DNA from: Siphonodentalium dalli
Taxonomy: Eukaryota > Mollusca > Scaphopoda > Gadilida > Siphonodentaliidae
Direction of reading: 5' to 3'
Assembly (NCBI GenBank): GCA_032622095.1
Contig: CP136068.1
Coordinates: 7,233,314 to 7,297,313, forward strand
Length of the DNA: 64,000 nt
A program made the position numbers and the translations under genes. This document shows positions 11,376 to 23,351 of the stretch, one piece after another. The notes beneath the pieces are model-generated. The model was not told the DNA's origin and searched no databases. It saw only the letters and a list, made by a program, of their open reading frames with translations. Each line of letters opens with the position of its first letter. Within the stretch, counting starts at the first letter, position 1.

Positions 11376-12130
11376 ATTACTAGAAAGTGACCTGCAATGG
11401 CCAGGTAACAAGCCACCTGGACAATACTAGTTTTAGCATCGATTGGTCAACAGGTGAAAATCTCTGGGAATGCACACGAATCACCAAATTGTTCAAAACA
11501 CGTGATGTTATTTATTGCATTTATGTTGCGGAAACACCAGGCATGTCTGCATGTGATTATAGGAAACATTGTCTAAACTGTCAACGTTGACATTTTTGTT
11601 GAATAATTCCTAAAAAAAAGTCAGTTTCCACCAGTCATGACCTTTCACTTATAAGACAATATCAATGTTTATTTCGTTGATATTTTGTGTTAAGGAGGTC
11701 ATGTGACCAATTGTGAATGTGCAATCCTATGCAAATCTCCGCAGAAAAAGTTAGTTGCAAATATTTCTGGGTGTAACTTTGTGCGGTTGCAAACAATACA
11801 CATTTACCTGGCGGGTCGGCTTGAAATGTGTTCCATTAGAAAATTTGTGTATTTATTTTTGAATTTCATATTGATTTTTCAAAACTATGTCAAATATTGT
11901 AGTTCCAGAACAAAATTCTCAAAAAATTAATTAATAGCAAAAAGTTGACAATTTACAAAGACCATCAGCCAGGTAAATGCTATATCTGTTTAATTATAGG
12001 CTGCTTTATTTTGTTAGTTCCCAGACAACTGCTTCATATACAACTTTTGTTGCGGATATTTGCATGTTAATCCCCATTAAAAATTGGTCACTTGACCCCC
12101 CCCCCCCCCCCTTAAGGGCTTTGTGGACCC
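11375..12130. other. No gene seen
   Basis: AT-rich sequence with a poly-C run at 12096-12110. Frames at 11387-11590 and 11703-11930 have no domain, splice or promoter support. Confidence 0.4.
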
Positions 12131-12135
12131 CAAAA

Positions 12136-13010
12136 TGTTATCGAGTCCAAATAAAGGATTCTGTTCATGTATATTAGTTATAATAGAAACCATGTCCATT
12201 GATGCAACATTTTGAGAGTATACTTCATGGTGGATTATGTTAGAAATACAAAATGTTAACTTTAATGAGATTTAAAAAAATAAAATTTACAAGCAATGGC
12301 CCAAGAAAAACAGTCCATAACTAAGAATCAAATATGGAAATATGTACTGAACACTGGTGAATGATTTACTACAAACAAATATTATATTTCTTTGAGTGTT
12401 CTTTGATAAAATTACTTTGAACCGGTTGTTGACAAATTATATATACTTGCTTAAACATTGGCTATGTTGCTGGTAGCAGGCACGGGTTAACAGCTGGCCA
12501 TTGTATCTGCTCTGGACTCTGTTGACAATAGAATGCTAATCATCAATCAAACCCCTACCAGATCACCACACTAATTCTAGTGAGTAGGTCACCACTCCCT
12601 CGGGGTAATCACTCATTTGGAAGTTGACACTGGTAAAAGCCACTCACACTGGACTGGACATCAGCCATGAAAGGTTGACCCATGGACTGATGCCTCTCAG
12701 TCAACCATATTATGAAGATAGTATATCATTTGTCAACAACCGGTTCAAAGTGATTTTATCAAAACACTCAAGAAATATAATATCATTCACCACAGTGTTC
12801 AGTACATATTCCTATATTTGATTCTTAGATATGGACTTTGTTTTTCTTGGACCATTGTCTGTAAATTTTATTTTTTTAAATCTCAATAAAGTTCACATTT
12901 TGTATTTCTAACATAATCCACCATGAAGTATACTCTCAAAATGTTGCATCAATGGACATGGTTTCTATTATTACTAATATACATAATCCTTTATTTGGAA
13001 TTTTTTTTTA
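12136..13010 (+). mobile_element. Long-inverted-repeat (foldback) element, copy 1
   Basis: The left arm (12136-about 12450: GTCCAAATAAAGGATTCTG ... CATGGTGGATTATGTTAG ... CCGGTTGTTGACAAA) is repeated inverted at about 12728-13005 (TTTGTCAACAACCGGTTC ... CTAACATAATCCACCATG). The central segment 12575-12720 reappears inverted in the neighbouring copy. No transposase is seen, so it is a non-autonomous element. Confidence 0.8.
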
Positions 13011-13640
13011 AATTGTTAGAGTCCAAAAAAAGGATTCTGTTCATATATATTAGTAATCATAGAAACCACGCCCATTGATGCGCCATTTGAAGAGTATACT
13101 TCATTGTGGATTATGTTAGAAATACAAAATGTGAACTTTATTGAGATTTAAAAAAATTAAATTTATATGGTTGACAAAGAGACAGCCGTTTATGGGTCAC
13201 ATTATGTCTAGTCCAGTGTGAATGGATTTTACCAGTGTCAACTCCACATCAGTGATTATCCTATGACTAAGTATGAGTGAGTGCTGACCTACATACTAGA
13301 AATAGTATGGCATGGTCTGGTTGGGTTTGATTGGGGATTAGCATTCTATTGTAAACAGAGTGCACTGCTTTACAATGGCCAGCTGCTAACCCATGCATGC
13401 TGGCATCCACACAACCAATGTTTAAGCAAGTATGTATTATTTGTCAACAGCTGGTTCAAAGTAATTTTTTCAAAGAACACTCAAGAAATATAAAAAAAAA
13501 AAATTGTAGTACATCATTCATCACAGTGTTCAGTACATATTCCCATATTTAATTCTTAGATATGGACTTTGTTTTTCTTGGACCATTGCCTGTAAATTTA
13601 ATTTTTATTAAATCTCAATAAAGTAGGGACATTACCTCCC
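13010..13640 (-). mobile_element. Long-inverted-repeat element, copy 2 with flipped interior
   Basis: It begins with the same outer arm as copy 1 (GAGTCCAAAAAAAGGATTCTG), then carries the central segment in reverse (GTCTAGTCCAGTGTGAATGG against CACTCACACTGGACTGGACA in copy 1), and closes with the inner and outer arm inverted, to about 13625. The small open frames inside (12624-12821, 13281-13493) are repeat-derived. Confidence 0.75.
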
Positions 13641-14460
13641 TCGAGATGTCGCTCGTAAGCTGACTTCCGGTATTAAAAAAAGGCGTCCCGACCATGGAAC
13701 CGGAGCGGGGTGTTGCAATCTATGGAAGCACATGACACTCTATCTTTATAGATCTTTTTGGATTTCGCCCTAAAACGAAATCCGAATAAATAAGCTATCA
13801 TTTAGTGCTCAAATAAATAACCGGGATCAATTAGAACATGATAAAAGAATTTTTCGAAAATTAGGCGGACACAGTAATTGGGGTTAAATGCAGTTCACGT
13901 GGATAAAAAGTTATGTCTGAGACAGAAAAAAAAATGATTTACCTGCTGCGCTCTCATCGGCCACGCGCTAGAATACCGGTAAAAGTGAATGGCGAACCAA
14001 ATTTTATAGTAGCTATAAATAGACAAACGGATATGGCAAGGGTTCGTTTCACTGAATAGTTCTACTTCCGCTTTAGATCCAGATCTGAAGCATTGTAACG
14101 CACGTTTCCGCGAACGGAACGCTTTTTACGAAGCAAAAGCTATACTAAGAATATATTTCTCTTGTTTATTTTGTGGTAGGTGAAGCTAAACATTGAATAC
14201 GTATATTCTGAGTCCCATTGCCTTGTTCCCATTGTCTCCGACACAACTTATCAATTGTTGTGATTACCGTTATATCAGTCAGCAAGTTTCAGACCCAAGT
14301 ACCTGGTCAAAACAGCTGATCGCTACAGGCGTTAGATTATATTTTATTTTGTTAGCAGCAATAAACACGTTGAAAGTGTTTTTACACAAAATAGTATAAC
14401 ATTATGTGAAATAAACTATGTATAACATAAGTAAAAGTGGTCTATATATATCATACTGTG
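13640..14460. other. No gene seen; possible short inverted element
   Basis: CTTCCGGTATT (13664) and AATACCGGTAAAAGT (13972) form a loose inverted pair around 13640-14000, perhaps another non-autonomous element. The plus frame 14193-14399 has no support. Confidence 0.3.
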
Positions 14461-14468
14461 TGCATTCA

Positions 14469-14612
14469 AGCCTTGAAATCGCGTGCCTGTCATTTACAGA
14501 ATGAGGTCCCCAGAGGGTGAATTTGGTGATGCTATAACACGCTATGCTGGTTAGCATCACTAAAGTTGCCCGCTGGGGACCTCATTCTGCAAATGACACA
14601 CTATTTCAAGGC
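14469..14612. mobile_element. Palindromic MITE (family G)
   Basis: Arms AGCCTTGAAAT and TGTCATTTACAGAATGAGGT ...CCAGAGGGTGAATT on the left; CTGGGGACCTCATTCTGCAA, TGACA and ATTTCAAGGCT on the right, with GCATCAC near the centre. Related copies lie at 58695-58805 and 58985-59075. Confidence 0.8.
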
Positions 14613-14639
14613 TCGGATGTATAATATATGTAATAATCT

Positions 14640-15440
14640 CATTGAAAGCTGTGATGTGTAAAGTATTGTAGTGACGGTCACATGCATTATAAACAGTTGT
14701 GGTAGAGCGCAGGGTGGTTCTTTAGTGAACCATCAGTCGCTACAACACAAACATTTATGGGGCTCCGAGTCTTGGTCAGGCAGGGTCTATAGTAAACTGA
14801 GCCTACCTTTAAATTAAAACTCTTCATCATGCATTTATTTGATACTGTACTCATGCTAAACGGAACACATTCCATAATTGAGTGATATCTATTATATATT
14901 TTGGAAGATCTGTTTGTGTGTGTGTGTGTGTGTGTGTAATCGATGAACTCGAAAACGGCCGACCAGATTTCGAAGAAACTTGGTATGTGGGGGTATTTTC
15001 GGCCGGGGAGTGACATAGGCATATTAATTTTCAGATCCGATGTCAACTTTTCACGAGCCGAGGTCAATCTGTTTTTACGCTGTGTTACGGGACTTTCATT
15101 TGAGTTCGGTGCTTACAAATCGGTTCGAAACAGCGCGAATAATAAAATGCCAGTCATAACAATGACACTGCGAATCTTTCGTGTTTCCTCTTTCCAACGA
15201 TATATAATGCGTATGTATCCGTTTTAGTCATCTGCCTCAATTATCAATAAGAAGTGGTACTATCTTCCATCAGGATAAAAACAATGCGTTAACGCTTAAC
15301 CGGCCGATGCATTTGACTGTTTCAGACGTCTTGGCGATATCTCGGGCACCGATGGTAATTTATCTTTACGTTGAAACTTGATAATTAATGAGCGTGTGTA
15401 TATGAGGCGCGTTTATATACTTTTTTGAGTGGAAATCAAA
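14640..15440. repeat. Intergenic stretch with a TG microsatellite; no gene
   Basis: (TG)n at 14915-14937 lies inside a 126-codon minus frame (14687-15067), whose His-Thr run is simply that microsatellite. The plus frame 14943-15227 starts in GATTTCGAAGAAACTTGGTA, a sequence style common in 3' ends of invertebrate retroposons. I do not support either as a gene. Confidence 0.5.
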
Positions 15441-15640
15441 TCGGGTTAAACTGGCGGATTTTTACGGACGAAATTTGATGCATAGGGTATCTCGGTATAC
15501 GCTGGGCCGATTTCCCGGTATCCGCTGGGCCGATTTCCACCATTTTGGGGTGTTGCTGTTTGACCCCACCCGACCTTGACCTTCAAAATGGTCAATTCAA
15601 GGTCAAAGCCCGGACGAAGTCGGGTCACCTAGTATTATAT
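15440..15640 (-). repeat. Dispersed repeat family R2, inverted copy
   Basis: GACCCCACCCGACCTTGACC and TGGTCAATTCAAGGTCAAAG are the reverse complement of the GACCTTGAATTGA...GGTCAGGTCGGGGT block at 7725-7755 and 9685-9725. Confidence 0.6.
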
Positions 15641-16670
15641 ATTTTTTGCAAAAATTGAGGACCTCACAATTAGCCAACATAAACACTACCTCAATAAAAT
15701 TAAGCCGATTTAATCCCTTCTAATTAATGGGGCCGACTTCGCGTAGGGACGTCTTCGTATGGGCCCAACTCTGTGGGGGGGGGGCGACTTCTCCAGATAC
15801 CGCCCACTTACATTACTATAGAATTATAAATGGACTTCTTGTACAAAGTGATGGAGAATAGATGCATTCAATTTATATTTATTAAGATCTCAATCACTGT
15901 TTAGAAGGCCTGTGGTGACGGTACATATTATTGAAAGTCAGTTGGTTGCACTCTATCCCCAGACTGTCATACAGTGTATGACTGAATGCTATCAGGATAA
16001 CATAATAACAAGCACAATGCCCATTTATTTCCAATATATGGTGCTCAGGGGGACACAGTTTTTAGTTACCGTAATTATAAGGGAGAGGCAAGTTATACAT
16101 TTTGAACTTCACATTCTTGGAGTTCTAAAGAAGTGAAAGGCAATATTATCAAGATCAAATCAAGGACATTCGATAAAGTGAGCCGGATTGTCATTCACAT
16201 AACTTAGCTGCAGCATGCTGCGTCATTCTATAGGCTGCTTTCCAGATATATATACATTCTGGCAAAATGTTGCATGTTGTCTAAAAATATATCATGACCC
16301 CAACACACTTTGAACTTTCAACTTTCCATGTTGTCCGCCACTTACCGCTCATGGCACATTCATTGCTGACAATTAATTCCATCAATTCCATCATATTTCA
16401 ACAGAATATAACCTTAAGAAAGGCAAGGACACAATATTACCTAACTGAGTGAATCCTGGTGTGTTCTATGTCATGGGTTCGACTTTGGAGCATTTCTCGA
16501 AATATGAATTTCTCATGTCTTAAAACAAATGTTTTCAAAGTCAATTTTTCTAACTTAGACCAATTCTAAGTAATGAAACTCAATCAAATGGTTATGTTTA
16601 TGTTCTTAATTACTACAATACCCAAAAATATTTCAACAAAATCTCAAATACAAAAAAAGTGTGTTATGTT
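15640..16670. other. No gene seen
   Basis: Unique-looking AT-rich sequence with a G run at 15775-15783. The plus frame 15912-16136 has no domain or splice support. Confidence 0.4.
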
Positions 16671-16830
16671 GCTAAATAAAGTTGACGTTTTGTATTTCTA
16701 ACATAATTCACCATGAAGTAATCTCTCAAAATGTTGCATCAATGGGCATGGTTTCTATTATTATTACTAATATACATGAACAGAATCTATTATTTGGACT
16801 CTATCAAATTTTGGGAAATTTTGTAAAAAT
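16670..16830 (-). repeat. Solo arm of the 12-13.6 kb foldback element
   Basis: TTTTGTATTTCTAACATAAT...CACCATGAAGTA...CATGGTTTCTATTATTATTA matches the right arm at 12895-13000. The remainder of the element is absent. Confidence 0.7.
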
Positions 16831-17540
16831 TGGGTCCACAAACCCTTAATTAGCAGTAATTTGTTTGGTTGATATATCACACATGGACAGATAATAGGCG
16901 ACTGAGGCTGGTTGGTTAGATTGGATACTAAATACAAGTTGTATCCGAGTTTGTATCTATTGTTAACATCATTCTGCATAACACGAACCTTTATAAATGG
17001 CTAACACCAAACCTTCTGTATTCTACCCAGATGGAACGCGACCTCTGCTGTTAAACTACCACTGTCAACTGTCAATCCGATCTAGCAGGTCAAGTGTTCG
17101 GCAGAACGATATGATTGGTCTGTGAATTGCACGATTACCAGCGAATTTGTTTAGTTTATCGCTGTGGTCAGCCACGTCATGCCAGAGCATGCACGAGATG
17201 CTGCGTGTACACGACGGTGAGTTAGCAATATCTAACTACGAGACGCGGTGTTTGCACGGGCGTGATTATTTCAAATCACTTCACATTAGCTCCACACGAT
17301 ATGTTAAAGAAGCACAGTCCGATTTGGCGCAAAAATAATCAAAATTTACTCAGCCAATGTTGCGCTCACCGGGTAAAATAAGAATACAACTATACTTGCA
17401 AGTATCATCAGTCGTACCACACAGTCATGCAGATAGTTATCGCGAAAATCAGAAATGGTGATTGAATGTTTTGCTCGCCTGACACAAATTAAAACGTTTT
17501 CTTTTATAAATCGATATCTGAAGATCAAAATATCCTATTA
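16830..17540. other. Possible short exons on both strands, weak
   Basis: Minus strand: ATG at 17408 opens 13 codons (MILASIVVFLFYP) ending at a GTGAGC donor at 17369-17364, which could be a signal-anchor start exon. Plus strand: the open segment 17150-17213 ends at a GTGAGT donor (GACG|GTGAGT). No partner exon was found for either, and the two overlap in opposite directions, so at most one is real. Confidence 0.2.
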
Positions 17541-18342
17541 ATGGCCCCATGGGTACGCTGTATGTATCAATGGTCTCATGGGTACGATGTATTTAGCAAT
17601 GGTCTCATGGGTACGCTGTATGTATCAATGGTCTCATGGGTACGATGAATTTATTAATGGTCTCATGGGTACGATGTATTTATTAATGGCTTCATGGACA
17701 CGATGTATTTATTAATGGTCTCATGGGTACGATGTATTTATCAATGGTATCATGGGTACGCTGTATGTATCAATGGTCTCATGGGTACGATGTATTTATC
17801 AATGGTCTCATGGGTACGCTGTATTTATTAATGGCTTCATAGACACGATGTATTTATTAATGGTCTCATGGGTACGATGTATTTATTAATGGTCTCATGG
17901 GTACGCTGTATTTATCAATGGTCTCATGGGTACGATGTATTTATTAATGGCTTCATGGACACGATGTATTTATTAATGGTCTCATGGGTACGATGTATTT
18001 ATTAATGGTCTCATGGGTACGCTGTATTTATCAATGGTCTCATGGGTACGATGTATTTATTAATGGCTTCATGGGTACGATGTATTTATCAATGGTCTCA
18101 TGGGTACGCTGTATTTATCAATGGTCTCATGGGTACGCTGTATTTATCAATTGTCTCATGGGTACGCTGTATTTATCAATGGTCTCATGGGTACGCTGTA
18201 TTTATCAATGGTCTCATGGGTACGATGTATTTATTAATGGCTTCATGGACACGATGTATTTATTAATGACCTCATGCTTTATGTATACGATGTATGTATT
18301 ACTGGCCCCATGGGTACGCTGTACTTATTAGTGGCCCCATGG
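17540..18342 (+). repeat. 29-bp minisatellite, about 27 units
   Basis: Unit: ATGGTCTCATGGGTACG plus ATGTATTTATTA, with variants GCTGTATTTATC, GGCTTCATGGACACG and GGTCTCATGGG. Because 29 is not a multiple of 3, the array is open in several frames and gives apparent 115- and 74-codon proteins made of repeated Trp-Val-Arg-Cys-Ile-Tyr and His-Gly-Tyr motifs. These are repeat translations, not genes. Confidence 0.95.
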
Positions 18343-18650
18343 GGGGCTCGGTGGCTCAATCGGTTAGAGGTACCACCCCAAGCCGTTTCGCCCTCCAGCG
18401 CTGGCGATAAGGGTTCAAATCCACATGTTTCCATCGTGGACTTTGTAACTCGAAATCGTTATATGTGGAGTTGCCAGTTACTCGTCGATGGCCGGTGGTT
18501 TGCCGCACATGGTTGACGAGTCTATCAGCCATTGAAATCACTGTTAGATTAGTCGCAAGTGTGCGGATTTCCTCCACCACTAAAACTGGCAATGTCGTGA
18601 TATGGCATTAGTTGCTAAAGCGACAATAAACCCCAATAAATAAATAAATA
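18343..18650 (+). mobile_element. tRNA-derived SINE with AATA tail, intact target duplication
   Basis: The head resembles a tRNA: A box TGGCTCAATCGG (about 18352) and B box GGTTCAAATCC (about 18413). The body has TGCGGATTTCCTCCACCAC and CTGGCAATGTCG, like the conserved core of metazoan Meta-type SINEs. The 3' end is CGACAATAAACCCC followed by (AATA)n. It is flanked by GTGGCCCCATGG at 18331-18342 and 18651-18662, inside the minisatellite. It is probably a recent insertion. Confidence 0.85.
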
Positions 18651-19210
18651 GTGGCCCCATGGGTACGATGTATTTATTAATGGCATCATGGGTACGTTGT
18701 ATGTATTAATAGCCTCACGGATACGTTGTATGTGTTAATAGCCTCATTGATAAGTTGCATGTATTAATAGCCTCATGTATATGTAGTATGTATTAATAGT
18801 CTCATTGATACGTTGTATGTATTACTATCCTCATGGATTTGTGGTATCCATTACTATTATCATGGATACGTTGTATGTATCAATAACCCCGTTGATACGT
18901 TGTAACGTTGTATGTATGTATATCCCCAAATGGATGTGTTGTATGTATTAATAACCACACGGATGCGCTGTATTTATTATTAGCCTCATGAGTACGATAC
19001 ATGTATTAATATACTCATGGATACGCTGTATTTAGTAATAGCATCATGGATACGTTGTATGTATTAACTACATATGACGATTTTCCTTGCGTCATCATAA
19101 ATTATACAATGTGTGTTATATTTTATCTTAAACAGAATTGTGTGTTCGATGTATTTATTAACAGTCTAATGTGTACGATGTATTCAATAATGGCCTCGTG
19201 GGTACGATTT
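18651..19210 (+). repeat. Degenerate continuation of the 29-bp minisatellite
   Basis: Units such as CTCATGGATACGTTGTATGT plus ATTAATAG continue with much divergence to about 19210. The SINE at 18343-18650 separates the homogeneous half from this decayed half. Confidence 0.8.
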
Positions 19211-19640
19211 AGTTATTTTCTGATATATAAAACACACCAATGGCAGTTTTATGTCGTCAAATCGAAAGGAACGTCTCCAAGTTGGATGGTTTCAGTATCA
19301 CACCTATACATGATATCTCTGATCGGCACATATGATGTTATATATGGACTTGATACCTCGGTTTAAGCTAAGGCAAATTAAACCACCAAAGTATTGCAAA
19401 ACATATATTCACCCTCCCACATCTACCAGAATAGTGTTATTTAGGCTACTGGACAATAGAACAGTCTCAGCGTTTGTTTTCTGGGCCCCCGTCAAGCCAC
19501 CCTCCGCGGCCCTGTGTACATACTTTTTTGTCAGACCCCACCCCCGTGCAGTATGGATTTTGCCTATGTCTATGTTTGTGAAGGGAAGTGGGCAGAACGT
19601 TGAAACGGAACTGATAGGGGTCATATTATGTGGCTAGTCT
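19210..19640. other. No gene seen
   Basis: Frames 19332-19637 plus and 19409-19624 minus overlap on opposite strands in a C-rich patch (19490-19550). Neither has splice sites or domain features. Confidence 0.4.
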
Positions 19641-21290
19641 GGCCCATTAGCACCAACGTTGTTCAACTTAGTAGTGTGTATGTTTGTTGAGTCATAGGTG
19701 AGGTGAGTAGGTATACAGGGAGTTACTGTATTCGTTCATAGGTATGCAATGTGTGACTATATGGTCATGGATGGGGTGTCCATGTTGAGATGTATATAAG
19801 GGGTAGCTGTATAGTCATGTGCGAGGTGAACATGTATACATGGAGTGGCTGCCTGTTCATTGAAGTGGTGTATGGGTATACCGAGAGTAGCTACATTGTC
19901 CACCCCTGTGTTGTTTATGTATATATGGAGTGAATGCGTGGTCATGGTTGGGATGTACAGGTGTATATTGGGTGACTGTATTGTCACAGGTGGGTGTATA
20001 TGTATACATGTGTTATATGTGGGGTAATGGATGCTGTGTATGAATAAATAGGGAGTGGTCGTATGGTTATGGACAGTGTGTATATATGTACATGGAATGA
20101 ATGCACGGTCATTGTTAAATTGAAGTGCATATGATACCCGGAGTACAGTTTGATGACCATTGACGGGCTTGTGTAATTATAGAGTGAACTCATGATCTTG
20201 GGTGGGATATATATGTGTATCTGTTGTGGCTGTATTGTCATTGGTCAAAGGTATAAAGTGAATAGCTAAATTCTCAATGATGGGGTGTATACATATACAC
20301 CGCTAGTGGCTGAATTGTCATGTTGAGCTGTATTTGCAAGTCTGGAGTGTACGAATGGTCATGTGTGTGGGGTATTGGTATATCTAGAGTGACTGTATGG
20401 CCATTGGTGAGGTATATATACAAACTTAGACTGGCTCTATTGTCATGCGTGATGTGTATATGTATATCTTGAGTAGCTATATGGCCATAGTGTGGCTAAT
20501 ATGTATATAGGTAGCAGTACACAATTTATCAGTTTGTAGGGCGTGCCACAATGGAAAAATTAATGGTGAGGTGAATTGATATACAATGAGTGACTGTACG
20601 ATCACGGGTATACAGCGAAAGGCTGAATTGCCATAGGTGAAGTGTATATGCAATTATGGGTGTATGCATGGCCGTGTGGGCGGTATATATGTATACTATA
20701 TATACATGGAGTGACTGGTTTTGGGTTGGGTGTATATGAATATCCTGAGTGGATATATTGCCATGGTGTTGCAAATAATATACAGTGAGTGACTGTATGA
20801 TCACTGGTGAGGCATTTATCAATAAAAGAAGTGATGTTTTATCATGAATGTTGCAAGCAGGTATACCAGGAGTGACTATATGGTCATGGTTGTGCTGTAT
20901 ATGTATATCATCTTGAGTGGCTATATGGCCATGCATGTGGCACATATACATACATGGAATGACTGTATAACACATGGTGAGGCGAATAGGTACATAATAT
21001 ATTTACATATGTTTCTGTATTCTGAATGTAGTGAATAGGTATATAGGTCTGACTACATGGTCATTGGTCAGATGTAGGAGTATACCGGGTGACTGCATGT
21101 TTACTCACGGCTATGTTGCCATGTGTTGGGTGTATGGGTATATCTAAGTGTAGCTGTGTGGTAATTGTTGAGGTGCATGTGTATAAAGCGAGTGACATAC
21201 GGTCATTTATGTGGTGTGCAGGTATATATGGAGTGACTGCATGGACATGGGTGGGTTGTTCCGGTGCACGTTTGTGTGACTACTGCTCTT
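19640..21290 (+). repeat. Degenerate minisatellite of about 45 bp
   Basis: Recurring phrases TGGTCATGG, GGTGTATATGTATA and GGAGTGACTGTA alternate every 40-50 bp for 1.6 kb. The minus-strand 148-codon frame at 20529-20975 and several others are its translations. The same repeat in the opposite orientation occupies 53900-54290. Confidence 0.85.
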
Positions 21291-21389
21291 CTATCGCTAT
21301 AACTCAAGAATATTAATCGACATAGATGTGACATACGAGTGTTCTTCACCTTAATGGCGTTTTATTTGCAATATGAAGGAACCGATTTC

Positions 21390-22580
21390 CCTGATAGTAA
21401 TTTATAAGCTAATCAATTTTGATGATAGTGAGCTAGATTAGCCACACATGATCCCTCTCAGTTCCGTGTCAACGTCCTGCTCATTTCCGTTCACAAACAT
21501 GAACAGAATCCCAAACGAAGTTTTCGGCAAAATCCATACTGCATCCCTTAACATGATTTGTCATGCCTCATAAAGTACTGGGACAACCAGTATATGACAA
21601 TTAACTGTCAGTTGATTGAGTAGCATGTTTAATAACCAAGTGAGTCACAAAAGTGCTACCTTTTCGGAACAGCAGAGATTAATGTTCCGAATATTTGTGA
21701 CAAATCAACTGTTTACCAAACTTGGTTGCCATTTTGCAAGCCATCTTGAGTATTTTCTTCTAAAATACCGCAGTGTGACACATTTAAGACAGAACAAAAT
21801 AAAAATCACCTTTGACACCAAAGATAGTTCCATTTTACTTGAAAAAAATGGTCCAAACCTGAAAAGTGATTTTTTGCCGATTTTGATGACAAGTTTGTGA
21901 TAGAAAACTCCCATAATTCTGGTAATTTAAGAGGTTAAAATAGTAAAAAATTATCAAGGTACATCAGAAATGTTAGTATTCAATGTCTAAAAGACAGAAT
22001 AATCAAGTTTGTTCATCGACCACAACTTCTAAGCGGTTGCATGGCCCGCCGATGTAACATTTACCATTTTTCATTTTTGACTGCCAATTAATTTTGAGCA
22101 AATGTGACAATTTGATATCATTTAAATTGAATATCCATAATAAATAGAATGCATCACTTACATTGCACAGTTCTACCCATTTCTTGATAAAATATGACTC
22201 GTATCCAAATGGTGATTTTTTTCTGAAATATCATACGGCGTTCTTAAAATCGAATTTTTGAGTGATCGAAAGGGCTGGAGACCCACGAGTGACATATGTC
22301 ATTGCTCCAATGGTCAGTTAACATGCTAAATAAAGTCACAACACTCAACTAGTTTCAAAAAGCAGAAACTAATTTTAAAGATATCAGTAAAAAAGAGTAA
22401 CATTTTCCACTTCCGGCCGCCATTTTGGCGGCCATCCTGTGCGTGGATCAAAATTTTAGCATAAAAAGGTTACATTATGTCTTCGCTTCACAAAAATATA
22501 TAAATGTTTATACGTATGACAAGATGTATGACAAGATGAAACTATAAACTGATCTGCAGTCATCTTGGACGCCATCTTGA
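21390..22580 (+). repeat. Dispersed repeat family R1, longest copy
   Basis: It carries all landmarks in order: TAGCCACACATGATCCCTCT, GCTACCTTTTCGGAACAGCA, TCACTTACATTGCACAGTTC, GAATTTTTGAGTGATCG, GGCCGCCATTTTGGCGGCCA and GCCATCTTGAATTAC. It parallels 54300-55340. No transposase frame is seen. Confidence 0.7.
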
Positions 22581-23350
22581 ATTACAAAAAAACATCAAAG
22601 CGGATTTTGGCGAATTTTGGATATGTTATAGAGGATATTCCTCTTCAAAATCGTATAAAAACCAACCTAGTCCAAATTTATTCTAGGTTGACCCTAATAT
22701 TTGAGTTTATCGACCGGACTAATGGTGTATTTTATGCACATGTATATTATGTGATGCCTCTCTTTATTTTCTTCTGTTCATCTTGTGTATACAAGAAATT
22801 CAGCTTAAAGCGAACGAAATTTTGGCCCTGCTATAACAATCATTGACTGGACGTATACGTCGGCTTTCGATAGGTATCTGGTCACAAAAGTGGTAGTTCA
22901 AACAAGCGGCATGATTTAGATTTAATAATATTTCAATGTACTTCTAAATCTCATCACATAGTTGTTGAAATAATGTTAATATTCCCTGCTTGGCCAAAAT
23001 ACTTGAAGGTGATTCTCGTATATCCGACTTTATGAACTCAAACAGAATGAAATCTATTCACAGACTAACATATGAGGACACCCATTCTGCACTCTATATT
23101 GTATTTCTTGAATATCCCTCCAGACGAACAATAGACCACTCGAATGTATACTTGTATAACTGAGTGGAAGAATCCATTATGTAAAGAAAGGGTTAACGAG
23201 CTCACACCAGACCCGCGTACATTTATACAAAAGTGGTGTGTTCTAGATATTCAGCCGGGTTATATTTTTTGTAATACTGTTTTATTATGTCTTTGCTGTT
23301 TATCACAGAACAAAGGTACACTAGTAAACATTAGTATGCATAATATATGT
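22580..23350. other. No gene seen
   Basis: The plus frame 22565-22846 (93 codons) starts within the end of the R1 repeat and has no domain. The frame 23144-23353 is likewise unsupported. Confidence 0.4.
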
Positions 23351-23351
23351 T

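Noticed and set aside
14687-15067. 126-codon minus-strand frame
   Set aside because: Contains the (TG)n microsatellite as a His-Thr run and retroposon-like flanks.
17984-18331. 115-residue open frame with repeated Trp/Tyr/His motifs
   Set aside because: Translation of the 29-bp minisatellite; similar proteins appear in another frame of the same array.
18343-18420. Possible functional tRNA gene
   Set aside because: A and B boxes are present but the acceptor stem does not pair, and a SINE body with AATA tail follows.
20529-20975. 148-codon minus-strand frame rich in His and Tyr
   Set aside because: Lies inside the 45-bp minisatellite and reflects its TATACA/CATGAC words.
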